NCBI RefSeq assembly: GCF_014138285.1
Contig: NZ_JACGXN010000018.1
Span: forward strand, 1-64,000
Direction of reading: 5' to 3'
Length of the DNA stretch: 64,000 nt
DNA from: Phyllobacterium myrsinacearum
Lineage (GTDB): Bacteria > Pseudomonadota > Alphaproteobacteria > Rhizobiales > Rhizobiaceae
Positions 48,484 through 57,335 of the stretch are shown piece after piece. Numbering within the stretch: the first letter of the stretch is position 1; every line of letters begins with the position of its first letter. A program made the translations under genes and the position numbers. The notes beneath the pieces were generated by a model, which did no database searches, was not told where the DNA came from, and saw only the letters and a program-made list of their open reading frames with translations.

Positions 48484-49503
48484 TCAGACGGCGATACGCG
48501 CTTCTGAATGTTCCAGTGTTTTCATGATGGCAAGCTGCCGCTCCCATGCCAGGGCGTCGCCTACGATCAGATCCAGGTCCGCGCGCTTCGGTTCAAAACC
48601 GAACAGGGTGCGAACGCGCTCGTTGCCTGCCACCAGAACAGCTGGATCACCCGCACGGCGTGGTGCGGTCCTGACTTCAAAATCAACACCCGACACGCGC
48701 TTCACCGCATCGATGATTTCAAGCACCGAATAGCCGTAGCCATAACCGCAATTGGCGGACGTACTCGTTCCCCCGGCCTCGAGATAGTTCAAGGCACGCA
48801 GATGCGCCTGCGCCAGATCGCTGACGTGAATGTAATCGCGGATACAGGTGCCATCGGCGGTCGGATAGTCCGTGCCGTAAACCTCGATATGCGAGCGCTC
48901 GCCCGTCGCGGCCTGACTGGCAATCTTGATGAGATGCGTGGCGCGGGGGAAAGACTGGCCTGAACGCAACTGCGGATCGGCACCCGCCACATTGAAATAG
49001 CGCAGCGCCACATAATTGAACGCCGGATGCGCAACAGCTGCGTCACGAAGCATCCACTCGGTCATCAGCTTGGATGTGCCATAGGGCGAGATCGGCTGAT
49101 GCGGCATGTCTTCTGTGATCGGTGTGCGTTCCGGTTCGCCGTAAACAGCCGCCGTCGACGAAAAAATGAAATGCTTGATATCTTCGGCAATCGCAGCCTC
49201 GATAAGGGCGCGCGATTGCACGGTGTTGTTGCGATAATAATAGAGCGGATCCCGCACGGAATCCGGCACGACGATTGATCCGGCAAAATGCAGGATCGCA
49301 GTGACGTTGTACCGGCGGATCAGATCACGCACCAGCGCCTGATCGCCGATATCACCTTGCACGAATGGCACATCGTCCGGCACCAGCCAGGCGAAGCCAC
49401 AGCTTAGATCATCAAGAACCACGACGGACCGGCCGGCGTCCTTGAGAGCAAGCACCATGTGGCTGCCGATATAGCCGGCGCCACCAGTAACGAGAACAGT
49501 CAT
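48484..49503 (-). CDS. galE: UDP-glucose 4-epimerase
   Basis: A 339-residue extended short-chain dehydrogenase with the NAD-binding 'TVLVTGGAGYIGSHM' (about 2-16), the catalytic 'YGTSK' (about 147-151, YxxxK) and 'RYFNVAGADP'. It interconverts UDP-glucose and UDP-galactose and would supply UDP-galactose to the glycan genes. ATG 49503 has GGAG upstream. It is the last gene of the leftward glycan cluster, 128 bp after the pyruvyl-transferase-like gene, so it may have its own promoter. Confidence 0.94.
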   Translation of the reverse strand: MTVLVTGGAGYIGSHMVLALKDAGRSVVVLDDLSCGFAWLVPDDVPFVQGDIGDQALVRDLIRRYNVTAILHFAGSIVVPDSVRDPLYYYRNNTVQSRALIEAAIAEDIKHFIFSSTAAVYGEPERTPITEDMPHQPISPYGTSKLMTEWMLRDAAVAHPAFNYVALRYFNVAGADPQLRSGQSFPRATHLIKIASQAATGERSHIEVYGTDYPTADGTCIRDYIHVSDLAQAHLRALNYLEAGGTSTSANCGYGYGYSVLEIIDAVKRVSGVDFEVRTAPRRAGDPAVLVAGNERVRTLFGFEPKRADLDLIVGDALAWERQLAIMKTLEHSEARIAV

Positions 49504-49631
49504 GGGAGGAACTCCTGCAACTTTGTTGGAGATATCTATTGTATGGTGCGGCTTGCGCCAGTTCGACAATGGTTCTTATGCCTCCTTTCCCGTGTTCGTT
49601 TTCCTCCCAAGGAAATTATTGTGCTGTAGGC

Positions 49632-50819
49632 TTACGCGACCCGGCGTGCGGCGTCCGTTGCACGCCTGCCCGTCTCGGTCATTTTATGATCGACTCCGTT
49701 TTCGGTCAGGAAGACGTTCATCTCCCCATATGTCTCGAACCAGGCGCGGTTGTACTTGTCGAAGAGCGACTGATCCCAGTAATCTTCCAGCCGGAAAGGC
49801 TTGTCGCTGAAAACGTCATAGCTTGGAATCTTGTAGGTCTCGGCAAACTCTGCCGTCCGGCTGTCATAGGTGAAATAGATGGACGGTACACCATTGGCCA
49901 AGGCCATGAGGTTGCCGTGCAAGCGGTAGCCAAGAACCAGCTGATGCGACCGCACCAGCGTTTCATAATCAGCCACCACGTCGGAATAATACATACGTTC
50001 CCGGTAAAGCTTTTCGATTGCATCATCGAAATACCAGTCGGAGACCCAGCGGTTCGCCTTCAGCGCGGCGATAGCCTCTTCCTTTTGCTCGTCCGTGCCG
50101 AAAACCATCTTTTTCTCTTCCACTTCTCCCTGCGCCATCAGGGTAATATCGAAGCGGTTCGCCATCTGCTTGATGAGCTCACGGTGAAGGGTCAGATAGC
50201 GCTGGATATCCTGGGCATAGGTCGGCGATACTTCGCGGCGTACGGTCACGCCCACTTTCTTCACGGTGTCCAGATCGGGCAGCTTGATGCGCAGATGCTG
50301 GTTGTTCCGACGAAAAGCCGTCGGGCAACCGATGATCCGTACATTCTTGATGCCGATATCATTGAGTACCTGCGCCGAGTAGGCCCCGCGCACGCCCACG
50401 GACGTGGTGGAGTCGGCAATGATCCGCCACACCGCCTTGGACTCCTCCGACAGCTCCAGTTGTCCCTTGACCGGTGCCTGGGCACCAACGCCAAAAGCAA
50501 TGACCGGCAGCCCCAACCGTTTGAGAACAGGAATAGTGTCGCGCCAGTTCATGTCCTTATTGATATAGTTGGATCCGCGCAAAATGACGTAGTCATATTC
50601 CTCGCGCAACTGGTCGATCTTCTCCATTGGCGGATTGACAATGGGGAGTTCAGCGACCTTGTCGTAGTTCATCAGTTTCAAGGACGATTCAAAAACGAAA
50701 GCGTCGCCAATATTGTGGTAGTGGTCGATACTGCGCTGAATGTCACTGTGCTTGTACCAGCGGACATTGTCATGTTCGTATACTTCACCGGCGGGTATCA
50801 TTACGAGGGCGCGTGCCAT
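49632..50819 (-). CDS. Polysaccharide pyruvyl transferase-family protein
   Basis: A 395-residue protein of the WcaK/PS_pyruv_trans type. The family's 'LGYRLHGNLMALANGVPSIYFTYDSR' block (about 298-323) and N-terminal 'NIGDAFVFESSLKLM' are visible. Members add ketal pyruvate, an acidic group, to sugars of exopolysaccharides or cell-wall polymers using phosphoenolpyruvate. AAGGAA precedes the ATG. It follows the GT4 gene by 38 bp. Confidence 0.85.
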   Translation of the reverse strand: MARALVMIPAGEVYEHDNVRWYKHSDIQRSIDHYHNIGDAFVFESSLKLMNYDKVAELPIVNPPMEKIDQLREEYDYVILRGSNYINKDMNWRDTIPVLKRLGLPVIAFGVGAQAPVKGQLELSEESKAVWRIIADSTTSVGVRGAYSAQVLNDIGIKNVRIIGCPTAFRRNNQHLRIKLPDLDTVKKVGVTVRREVSPTYAQDIQRYLTLHRELIKQMANRFDITLMAQGEVEEKKMVFGTDEQKEEAIAALKANRWVSDWYFDDAIEKLYRERMYYSDVVADYETLVRSHQLVLGYRLHGNLMALANGVPSIYFTYDSRTAEFAETYKIPSYDVFSDKPFRLEDYWDQSLFDKYNRAWFETYGEMNVFLTENGVDHKMTETGRRATDAARRVA

Positions 50820-50857
50820 GAGGTATTCCTTCTTTTGGCGATGAAAGCTGGGTAGCC

Positions 50858-52186
50858 TCAGCTTGCTTGGGAAAGAACAACGTCAGTTCTTGCAGCTATG
50901 TTGTGCGGCTGCCGCCGGCTAGGTTTAAGCAATTCGCCATAGAGAGCAAGATGTTCTTGAGCACAGTCAATATAGTTCACGGGATTCCGGATCGTTTGAT
51001 GCAAGCGGTCCCAGATATGGGGATCGCTCAGGACTTCGGTAAACCGGTCAGCAAGATCTTCAGCGCTGCGGACACGGAAATGCAGGCCATCCAGCCCGTC
51101 ACGAATTTTTTCTGCCATACCGCCAATATTGGAACAGATGACGGGACGCCGATGGTGCAAGGCTTCCTGAATGACAATAGGTGAGTTCTCCCACCAGATT
51201 GATGGCATCACGACCCAGTCGACCGACTGCATGAGGCGCGGCATCTCGGCATTCTGGTAGGCGCCGTAAAACCGCACACGCGGTCCTGCTTCTCCAATCA
51301 ATTTCTGCATGTGGTCCTGGAATTCGCGCGGTTGTTTCTCCAGATTACCGCCGAAGATCATCAGGCGTGAATCCTCGCCCCAGCTTTCTTCCGGCACGCG
51401 CGATACCGCATCAATCAGCACGTCAATGCCTTTGAAAGGCGTAACCTGTCCGAAATAGGCGAAGCGGTTGCGCCGCGGTTTCGGTCCGGTCAGTTCGCGC
51501 GGCGGCGTTACATTGTCGATGGCGATGCCATTTTCAATAACTGTCAGCTTGCCAGGATTAAGTCCCCATTCCTTATACCGGCCGGCCAGAAAATCACTGG
51601 GTGCGACGAAGGCGTCGGCAAGATCAAGCATGCCGCGGATGAAGCGCTCACGCTTGAGGAACCGCGCAGGAGGGACATCGGGAAAGCAGGCGTGACAATC
51701 GATAGGAGAAGCCTCGTTGCAAAGCTTTGAAGAGCCTGCTTTCACCATCTGACCATCATTGTTGCAGATCGATAGATATTCGTGAAACGTCACCAGAATG
51801 ACCGTATCGGGCATTGCCTCGCGGATGGCATAGAGCGTCTCCAGCCCAAGACCAAGCACATGGTGGAAATGCACCACATGCGGATTGAGATCCCGCACAA
51901 AACGCAGGAGGTCGCGGCGGATTTCATCGGTGTTCTTGTTTGAAAGATAGAAGTGATCATATTCGTCGGCGTGAAAGAGGATTTCATCGCTGCTGCGGCG
52001 CATGCTCATCAGCGCCGTCGTGCCATGACGCGGTATCGGATGGCCGGCCCGGGCAAGATACACCGACTGGACACCGGGCAGGCTGTTGAGCCCCTTGTGC
52101 AGATTATAGGATGCGATTTCCCCGCCACCGAGCGAGATACTGGGATGAGCGTGAGAAATCACCAGAACCCGAAGCTGTTCGGTCAT
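50858..52186 (-). CDS. GT4-family glycosyltransferase (copy 1)
   Basis: A 442-residue GT-B fold glycosyltransferase. The N-terminal acceptor domain has 'SLGGGEIASYNLHKGL'. The C-terminal donor domain has 'RFAYFGQVTPFKGIDVLIDAV' and the EX7E-like 'SIWWENSPIVIQEALHHRRPVICSNIGGMAEKI'. A four-cysteine insert (CNNDG...LC...DCHAC, about 140-170) could bind a metal. It is paralogous to the GT4 product of 55234-56493. It overlaps the large GT2-like gene by 4 bp. The sugar and acceptor are unknown. Confidence 0.88.
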   Translation of the reverse strand: MTEQLRVLVISHAHPSISLGGGEIASYNLHKGLNSLPGVQSVYLARAGHPIPRHGTTALMSMRRSSDEILFHADEYDHFYLSNKNTDEIRRDLLRFVRDLNPHVVHFHHVLGLGLETLYAIREAMPDTVILVTFHEYLSICNNDGQMVKAGSSKLCNEASPIDCHACFPDVPPARFLKRERFIRGMLDLADAFVAPSDFLAGRYKEWGLNPGKLTVIENGIAIDNVTPPRELTGPKPRRNRFAYFGQVTPFKGIDVLIDAVSRVPEESWGEDSRLMIFGGNLEKQPREFQDHMQKLIGEAGPRVRFYGAYQNAEMPRLMQSVDWVVMPSIWWENSPIVIQEALHHRRPVICSNIGGMAEKIRDGLDGLHFRVRSAEDLADRFTEVLSDPHIWDRLHQTIRNPVNYIDCAQEHLALYGELLKPSRRQPHNIAARTDVVLSQAS

Positions 52187-54426
52187 GCCGTTTCCTCTTT
52201 GGAAGCACCGCGTTTGTTGGAGACGTTGTTGGCCCAGCGTGCGTCAAAAACCTGCCGGTCAATCCGCTCGATCAAGGCGATGGTCGATGCTTTGTCGGAC
52301 ACGGATATATCGTCGGAGCCCAACATCTGGGCTGATGGCAGCCAGTAGGAGCGCAAGCCGGATTGTTTGAGTTTAAGGCCGAGATCGAGCCCCTTCTCAT
52401 GTGTTCCGAGATAACCGCGCGTGAAGCCGTTGACTGAAAACAGTGCATTTCGCGGCAGGACGCAGCATTCAAACGTCGCTGTCGCCACTTCGGTTATTCC
52501 CATCCCCGCCACGGCATCGATGGGATAACCGGCATAGCGGCTGATCAAAGCCCGATCGGACTGGGCGCCCGCCACCCATGTTCCGGCCCAGCGTATGGAA
52601 TCGTCCTCATAGGCAAGGGTGGGAGACAACACGCATTCCTTGCGGGCATCGTAGGCGGCCAGCAGTTTCTGGAACCAGCCGGAACTGCGCGGTAGAAGCG
52701 AAGCAGCCAGAAAGACGACACTCTCTGTTGACACCGCACGGGCGCCTACCTCCAGCGCGTCATAGAGATCTTCTGACCCGCTTGCGGAAACAAGCCGCAC
52801 CCGCAGTCCATAAAAATCGGCCAACCTGCGTACCTGCACGCCGATACGATCAATGATTTCCGTGGCGGCAGCGACAACGATGGGAGCCTGGCGCGTATCC
52901 CGATCAAGCGCAAGAAGGGCGAGGAGAGGGCCTATCTCTTCCACCCGCTCGTCTACACCGATGATGAGCGCAGGGCCAGGAGCCTCGTCAAAAGCACCGA
53001 GATCAACGACACCAAAGATTTCCGGAGCAGGCCGGTTGACCCCCCGCAGCAGAGGCACAAGCTGCTGATCAACAATGTGACGAAGCGCCCAGGCATTTGG
53101 ATCAATGGCACGAATTTGCCGCACAACCGCATCGCGTGACGTGATACGCGTCGGTGTCAAGGGCAAGAAGGCGCGGCGCGCATCGCTCAGTTCAAGCTCA
53201 ATATAGAACGGTGCCGTGCTGTCACCCGCAAGCTCCGGAGCGAAAGCCACGAATCCGTGTGCATGCCGGTTGGGATCCAGTCCGGCATTGAACGGCGGCT
53301 GATTGTCAAACTCTCGCGTGACGTCGGGCCGGTCCACCCGCGTCCAGTTGCCGTCAAGCTGGGTTTCACCCCGGTGACGGCGCAGCTTGACCGACTGCAC
53401 GTGATTGTCAGGGTCGAGAAGCCAACCCGAAACCAGAAGACCGCTGCCTTCGACGCGGAACACATTGTCGATGCCCATGCGAACCGGGAAGGGCAGGCTG
53501 GATATTGTTTCTGTACCGTCAAACCGGTTGGCCGCCGAACGCAGGCGGAGAAGGATCTCCGTCGAGCTGCGCATGTTCGGCAGGATGGCGCGCACATGAC
53601 TGGGTGTTTCGCGTGACCCCACCAGCAGACGCCGGTCATAGACCTCGATAAATCGCCAGCCACGGCGACCGCGAAACAGAAGGCGCTCGATATCATTGGG
53701 AGCTACAGGTTCATTGGCAAGCAGCAAGCCGGCAAAACCCGATGCCTGTTCACTCACATCGGGACGGGCAAAGACACCAATCGAGCATTCTGCTAGCGAA
53801 GGCGAGCGGCCGCTGATCAGAAGCCGTGTCACGGAAGGCGTCAGGTCCTGTGCCCAACCTTGCACGAAGATTTCGCCTTCATCGCTGCCGCCGATCAGTT
53901 CGATGATGCCATCCGATCGCGCTCCGGCCTGCAAAAGCACAGTAATTGCCGCAAGCTTTTTACGGCCGATCGGACCGGAGATCAGCCCTTCGACCAATCC
54001 GTCAATAGCCCCGGGCAGATTGGGACCCGCGAGGTCCGCCATCATGGCAGCCAGGTCACCAACAGCGGCAGCACGCGCAGCAAACGTATAGCGCGCCACC
54101 TTTGCCTTATGCTGAAACATGATTGTCTTCAGCTGCGCGCGGCGCAGGACATTGGTCGGTACGATAGCGACAAAGCCGTGGGTGCCTGCCGGAGATGGCG
54201 CCTTGAGCGGCCAATTGATCATCGTTGCCTTGACGCTCATGGCAGGATCGCCGTTGAGGAAAACCGTCACCTGATCGGACGTGTTGCTGCCGATACCAAG
54301 GATCAGCACCAGCGTGTCCTCGATCGGGCAGCCCACAACCATTTCGCCTTCCATGACGATGGAATTGCGCTCCGGTGCTTTACCCGTCTTTGGCACCGGC
54401 AACAGGTTTTTTTCGTCGCGTGTCAT
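52183..54426 (-). CDS. Large GT2-like protein with degenerate active site and GW-type modules
   Basis: A 747-residue protein paralogous to the GT2 product of 57332-59596. Three beta-rich modules precede the C-terminal part: about 35-90 ending HGFVAIVP, about 175-235 with GWAQD, and about 320-400 with GWLLDPDNH ending HGFVAFAPE. The region at about 485-705 aligns by pattern with a GT2 domain. The metal-binding NSD of the paralogue is replaced by AAS ('VVFLAASLLPRSSGWF', about 571-585). The catalytic 'GDYEDSDLCLK' is replaced by 'GTHEKGLDLGLK'. It may therefore be non-catalytic, perhaps a scaffold or carbohydrate-binding partner. It overlaps the following GT4 gene by 4 bp. Confidence 0.75.
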   Translation of the reverse strand: MTRDEKNLLPVPKTGKAPERNSIVMEGEMVVGCPIEDTLVLILGIGSNTSDQVTVFLNGDPAMSVKATMINWPLKAPSPAGTHGFVAIVPTNVLRRAQLKTIMFQHKAKVARYTFAARAAAVGDLAAMMADLAGPNLPGAIDGLVEGLISGPIGRKKLAAITVLLQAGARSDGIIELIGGSDEGEIFVQGWAQDLTPSVTRLLISGRSPSLAECSIGVFARPDVSEQASGFAGLLLANEPVAPNDIERLLFRGRRGWRFIEVYDRRLLVGSRETPSHVRAILPNMRSSTEILLRLRSAANRFDGTETISSLPFPVRMGIDNVFRVEGSGLLVSGWLLDPDNHVQSVKLRRHRGETQLDGNWTRVDRPDVTREFDNQPPFNAGLDPNRHAHGFVAFAPELAGDSTAPFYIELELSDARRAFLPLTPTRITSRDAVVRQIRAIDPNAWALRHIVDQQLVPLLRGVNRPAPEIFGVVDLGAFDEAPGPALIIGVDERVEEIGPLLALLALDRDTRQAPIVVAAATEIIDRIGVQVRRLADFYGLRVRLVSASGSEDLYDALEVGARAVSTESVVFLAASLLPRSSGWFQKLLAAYDARKECVLSPTLAYEDDSIRWAGTWVAGAQSDRALISRYAGYPIDAVAGMGITEVATATFECCVLPRNALFSVNGFTRGYLGTHEKGLDLGLKLKQSGLRSYWLPSAQMLGSDDISVSDKASTIALIERIDRQVFDARWANNVSNKRGASKEETA

Positions 54427-54437
54427 CTAGAGCACCT

Positions 54438-55223
54438 TCAACGCATAACCCCGACGGCCATAAGGGCTCCAGCCGCGAAACCCACCATAACGAAAAGCAG
54501 CAGGAACAAGGGCTTGGCGTCACCACCGGAGCGCTTGTGCAGCAGTTCCATGCGCGTTTCCAGACCCGCCACCACACCGTCCATGCGCATGAGATGCACG
54601 TCGAGCTCTGTCATGCGCTGATTGACGTCGCTGCGCAGCCCCTCCAGAGAATTGCCGATATCGCCCAGGTCGGAAGGTGTTGCGCCTGTTCCATCAATGG
54701 TTTGGGACGGCCGTTGCAGCGATCGCTGGTTCACCTGCAATTGCCGCTGCGCTGCCATCAGCATATCCAGTTTGTCGAGGATACGCGTCATCGGTGCGGC
54801 AATGAGCGCTTCCGCAGCCTGTTCGTCCGGCTTCGGAACCCGCAGTGACTGTTCAACCCCGGCGCCGCTGATCGCAATGACGACCAGATCGCCAGCGCGC
54901 ATCGAGGCAAACTGTGGCAGCATCACATCAAATGCATGGATGCCATCACCGATACCGTTGCGCCGCAGATCCGGGCGATCTTTGTCTGCAACAGCTTCAG
55001 CAATGGGCTTGCCGTCCAGCATCACACGAATGATCAGCCTTACGTCCGGCGCTGACGGGTCAAAAGCCCAACCATACAGACGGCCGTCATCAACGGCGTC
55101 CACACGACCTTTAATCAGCTCCGTTTTTGTCGGTTCAGGCTGCACTTGCTTGGTGTTATCCTGTTTCGGGGCGGTCGTCGGTTGTGCAGAAACCTGCGCC
55201 GACACTTTTGTCGCGATAGACAT
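54438..55223 (-). CDS. Membrane-anchored protein with a GW-type module and coiled coil
   Basis: A 261-residue protein I cannot assign to a named family. The N-terminal 35 residues are low-complexity (Q, T, P). Residues 37-115 form a module 'IKGRVDAVDDGRLYGWAFDP' ... 'RNGIGDGIHAFDVMLP', also present in the two large GT2-type proteins. Residues about 190-232 look coiled-coil, and 238-259 form a C-terminal membrane helix followed by a single Arg. ATG 55223 (MSIATK) has GAGAGG upstream. It sits between the two GT4-GT2 units, 10 bp after one GT4 gene and 11 bp before the GT2-like gene. It may tether the glycosyltransferases to the inner membrane. Confidence 0.75.
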   Translation of the reverse strand: MSIATKVSAQVSAQPTTAPKQDNTKQVQPEPTKTELIKGRVDAVDDGRLYGWAFDPSAPDVRLIIRVMLDGKPIAEAVADKDRPDLRRNGIGDGIHAFDVMLPQFASMRAGDLVVIAISGAGVEQSLRVPKPDEQAAEALIAAPMTRILDKLDMLMAAQRQLQVNQRSLQRPSQTIDGTGATPSDLGDIGNSLEGLRSDVNQRMTELDVHLMRMDGVVAGLETRMELLHKRSGGDAKPLFLLLFVMVGFAAGALMAVGVMR

Positions 55224-55233
55224 GATGTACCTC

Positions 55234-56493
55234 TCAGGCTGCCTCGACACGTTCGGAACGCACTGTCTCGATCAGATCGAGATAATGTCCTGCAGTCGTG
55301 TCGATGGTATCGGGGTGGCGTGCCCCAAGGGAAAGAATCTGACGCAGGTCAGAATCTTCGGCGACACGCCGCATGGCAGCTGCCAGCGCGAGCGGATCGT
55401 TGGGGGGAACGGTCAGGCCATTGACGCCGTCTTGGATCATTTCGGCCATGCCGCCAATATTGCTGGTGATCACAGGGCAATCCTGGCCCTGCGCCTCCTG
55501 AATTACCAGCGGTGCATTTTCCCACCAGATGGAAGGCATGATCGCACAATCAACCGTTGCAATAAGATTGCCTATGTCCTCGCGCCGGTAGGCGCCACGT
55601 CTCTGGACGAAAGGTGACGTCTCTGCAAAGAGCCGGTCTATATCGGCCACAAAGGATTCGCTCTGGAATGGCGCTGCGCCATGGACACGCAGCTCGAAAT
55701 CATAGCCCTCGGCAATAAGCTGCTTTGCTGCTTCCAGTAGAACAGTGGTGCCTTTCCACGGGTTGAGATTGCCGAAATAACCAAAGACAGGCTTGGTACG
55801 GCTGGCCGGATCTGTTTTCGCTGCAAGCGCACGCTTCGGCTGCCCATTGGGGATCACGCTAATGAGCTCTTCGGCCAGGCCCCATTCCACATAGCGCTGC
55901 TTGAGAAACTCGCTCGGCGAAACAAACGCATCCACGACGCTCAACAATGATTTCAGATGCCGTTCACGCAGCACGAACTTGTCCAGCGCGATATCCTTGA
56001 AACAACTGTGGCAGCGGTCCGGACTGGCGCCGTAGCACAGCTCCTTGCCAGTGGTCCGCACCATCAGGCCATCGTGATGGCAGATCGGATAGTAATCATG
56101 CAACGTCAGGACGATCCGGCATTCGGGCAATGTCCGCCGGACAATATGCGGGAACTCGGCACCGAGCAGCAGCAGATGATGCAGGTGAACGACATCCGGC
56201 TTGAAATCCCTCAGCAGTTCGACAATATCCGGAACAATCCCATAGAGATCGACCTGGCTCATGAAGAAGCGGTCAAAATGCCCGGACCAGAGCAGAATTT
56301 CATCGCCATTGCTGCCGATGCTCTGAAAGCTCGTACCGGGCCGGGCCTCGCGATGAATATGGTTCGTGGCGCCGAGAAACAGCGCCTCGCATCCGGCACG
56401 CTGATAGGCACGGAACAGATCATGCGCGAAGATTTCCGTGCCGCCCGGATGCAGTGACGGATGGTTGTGGGCCGCGACAAGAACACGGGCCAT
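55234..56493 (-). CDS. GT4-family glycosyltransferase (copy 2)
   Basis: A 419-residue GT-B glycosyltransferase with 'MARVLVAAHNHPSLHPGGTE' at the N-terminus, 'VFGYFGNLNPWKGTTVLLEAA' and 'SIWWENAPLVIQEAQGQDCPVITSNIGGMAEMI' in the donor domain. The four-cysteine insert (CHHDG...LC...RCHSC) seen in copy 1 is kept. ATG 56493 forms a TAATG overlap with the methyltransferase stop. A longer frame reaching back into that gene is not needed. Sugar specificity is unknown. Confidence 0.88.
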   Translation of the reverse strand: MARVLVAAHNHPSLHPGGTEIFAHDLFRAYQRAGCEALFLGATNHIHREARPGTSFQSIGSNGDEILLWSGHFDRFFMSQVDLYGIVPDIVELLRDFKPDVVHLHHLLLLGAEFPHIVRRTLPECRIVLTLHDYYPICHHDGLMVRTTGKELCYGASPDRCHSCFKDIALDKFVLRERHLKSLLSVVDAFVSPSEFLKQRYVEWGLAEELISVIPNGQPKRALAAKTDPASRTKPVFGYFGNLNPWKGTTVLLEAAKQLIAEGYDFELRVHGAAPFQSESFVADIDRLFAETSPFVQRRGAYRREDIGNLIATVDCAIMPSIWWENAPLVIQEAQGQDCPVITSNIGGMAEMIQDGVNGLTVPPNDPLALAAAMRRVAEDSDLRQILSLGARHPDTIDTTAGHYLDLIETVRSERVEAA

Positions 56494-57335
56494 TATCTGT
56501 CCCCTCCGGGTGCGGCAATGAAAATGTCCTGATAATGATCCGCCGGGACACCGCGCCAATGACCAAGTGACCGGTCGAGAACCGACAACCCGCTGCGCGT
56601 GATGGCCTGATCCAGAAACCCGTCATCAAATCCAACCGCGGCAAGCGGTGGCAATTCCGGCACGAACCAGCATGGCCCCTCATCGTAACGCTGGAAACCC
56701 AGTCTCGCGTCACGCTTCTTCAGTGGATTTTCCGCCGCCGTCTTGTCGACCACGAATGCGGTCATGAACAGACGCCCGCCGGGTGCGAGCACACGCGCAA
56801 CTTCACGCAGATAGACGCTGACTTCCTCATCGGGAAGATGCGTCACGACTGAAGTCATGATGACAAAATCGAACTGCTTGTCCTCAAAGGGCAATTTGAG
56901 CTGGAGGCCATCGATTGCCCCCTTGGGATTATACAGGGAATGGGCAATGTCTATGTAGCGGAATTCGAAATTCGGATAGACCGGGCTGATCTTCTGCTGA
57001 CACCAGTTGATGCCGCCGGAAACCGGATCGATGCCGCGATAGCTTCCCTTTTCCGGGTCAAGATATTGGGTAAGCGGCACTGCCATGCGGCCAATACCGC
57101 TTCCGATATCGAGTACCCGACTTTCCGGCCGCAATCCGCCCTTGCGAATGAAATGGCCAAGAAATTCCGAGCCAACAGCCTGAAAATTACCGTCGCCGAC
57201 AAAGACACTGTCCGGATCGGGGCAGGGCAGAAAACGGTTTCGCACGACGGCTTCCATCAGCCAGTCGACATATTCATCATTCACAGCATTTGTATGCTCG
57301 GGTAGTGCTTTCTTGAGTGCTACAACCTCAGTCAA
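56493..57335 (-). CDS. SAM-dependent class I methyltransferase
   Basis: A 280-residue protein with a Rossmann methyltransferase core. Motif I is 'VLDIGSGIGRMAVPL' (about 74-88), the acidic 'GIDPVSGGI' follows, then 'LPFEDKQFDFVIMTSVVTHLPDEEV' and 'VARVLAPGGRLFMTAFVVD'. It overlaps the upstream GT2 gene by 4 bp and touches the downstream GT4 gene. In this setting it probably methylates a sugar of the glycan, perhaps capping the chain, but the substrate is not readable. Confidence 0.85.
   Translation of the reverse strand: MTEVVALKKALPEHTNAVNDEYVDWLMEAVVRNRFLPCPDPDSVFVGDGNFQAVGSEFLGHFIRKGGLRPESRVLDIGSGIGRMAVPLTQYLDPEKGSYRGIDPVSGGINWCQQKISPVYPNFEFRYIDIAHSLYNPKGAIDGLQLKLPFEDKQFDFVIMTSVVTHLPDEEVSVYLREVARVLAPGGRLFMTAFVVDKTAAENPLKKRDARLGFQRYDEGPCWFVPELPPLAAVGFDDGFLDQAITRSGLSVLDRSLGHWRGVPADHYQDIFIAAPGGDR

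Noticed and set aside
49539..50855. 438-codon rightward open frame opposite the pyruvyl-transferase-like gene
   Set aside because: It is antisense to a gene with a clear family block, starts inside the galE leader and shows no own motif.
52183..54426. Reading the 747-residue protein as a pseudogene
   Set aside because: The frame is uninterrupted, overlaps its neighbour by 4 bp and keeps its modules, so loss of catalytic motifs alone does not make it a pseudogene.
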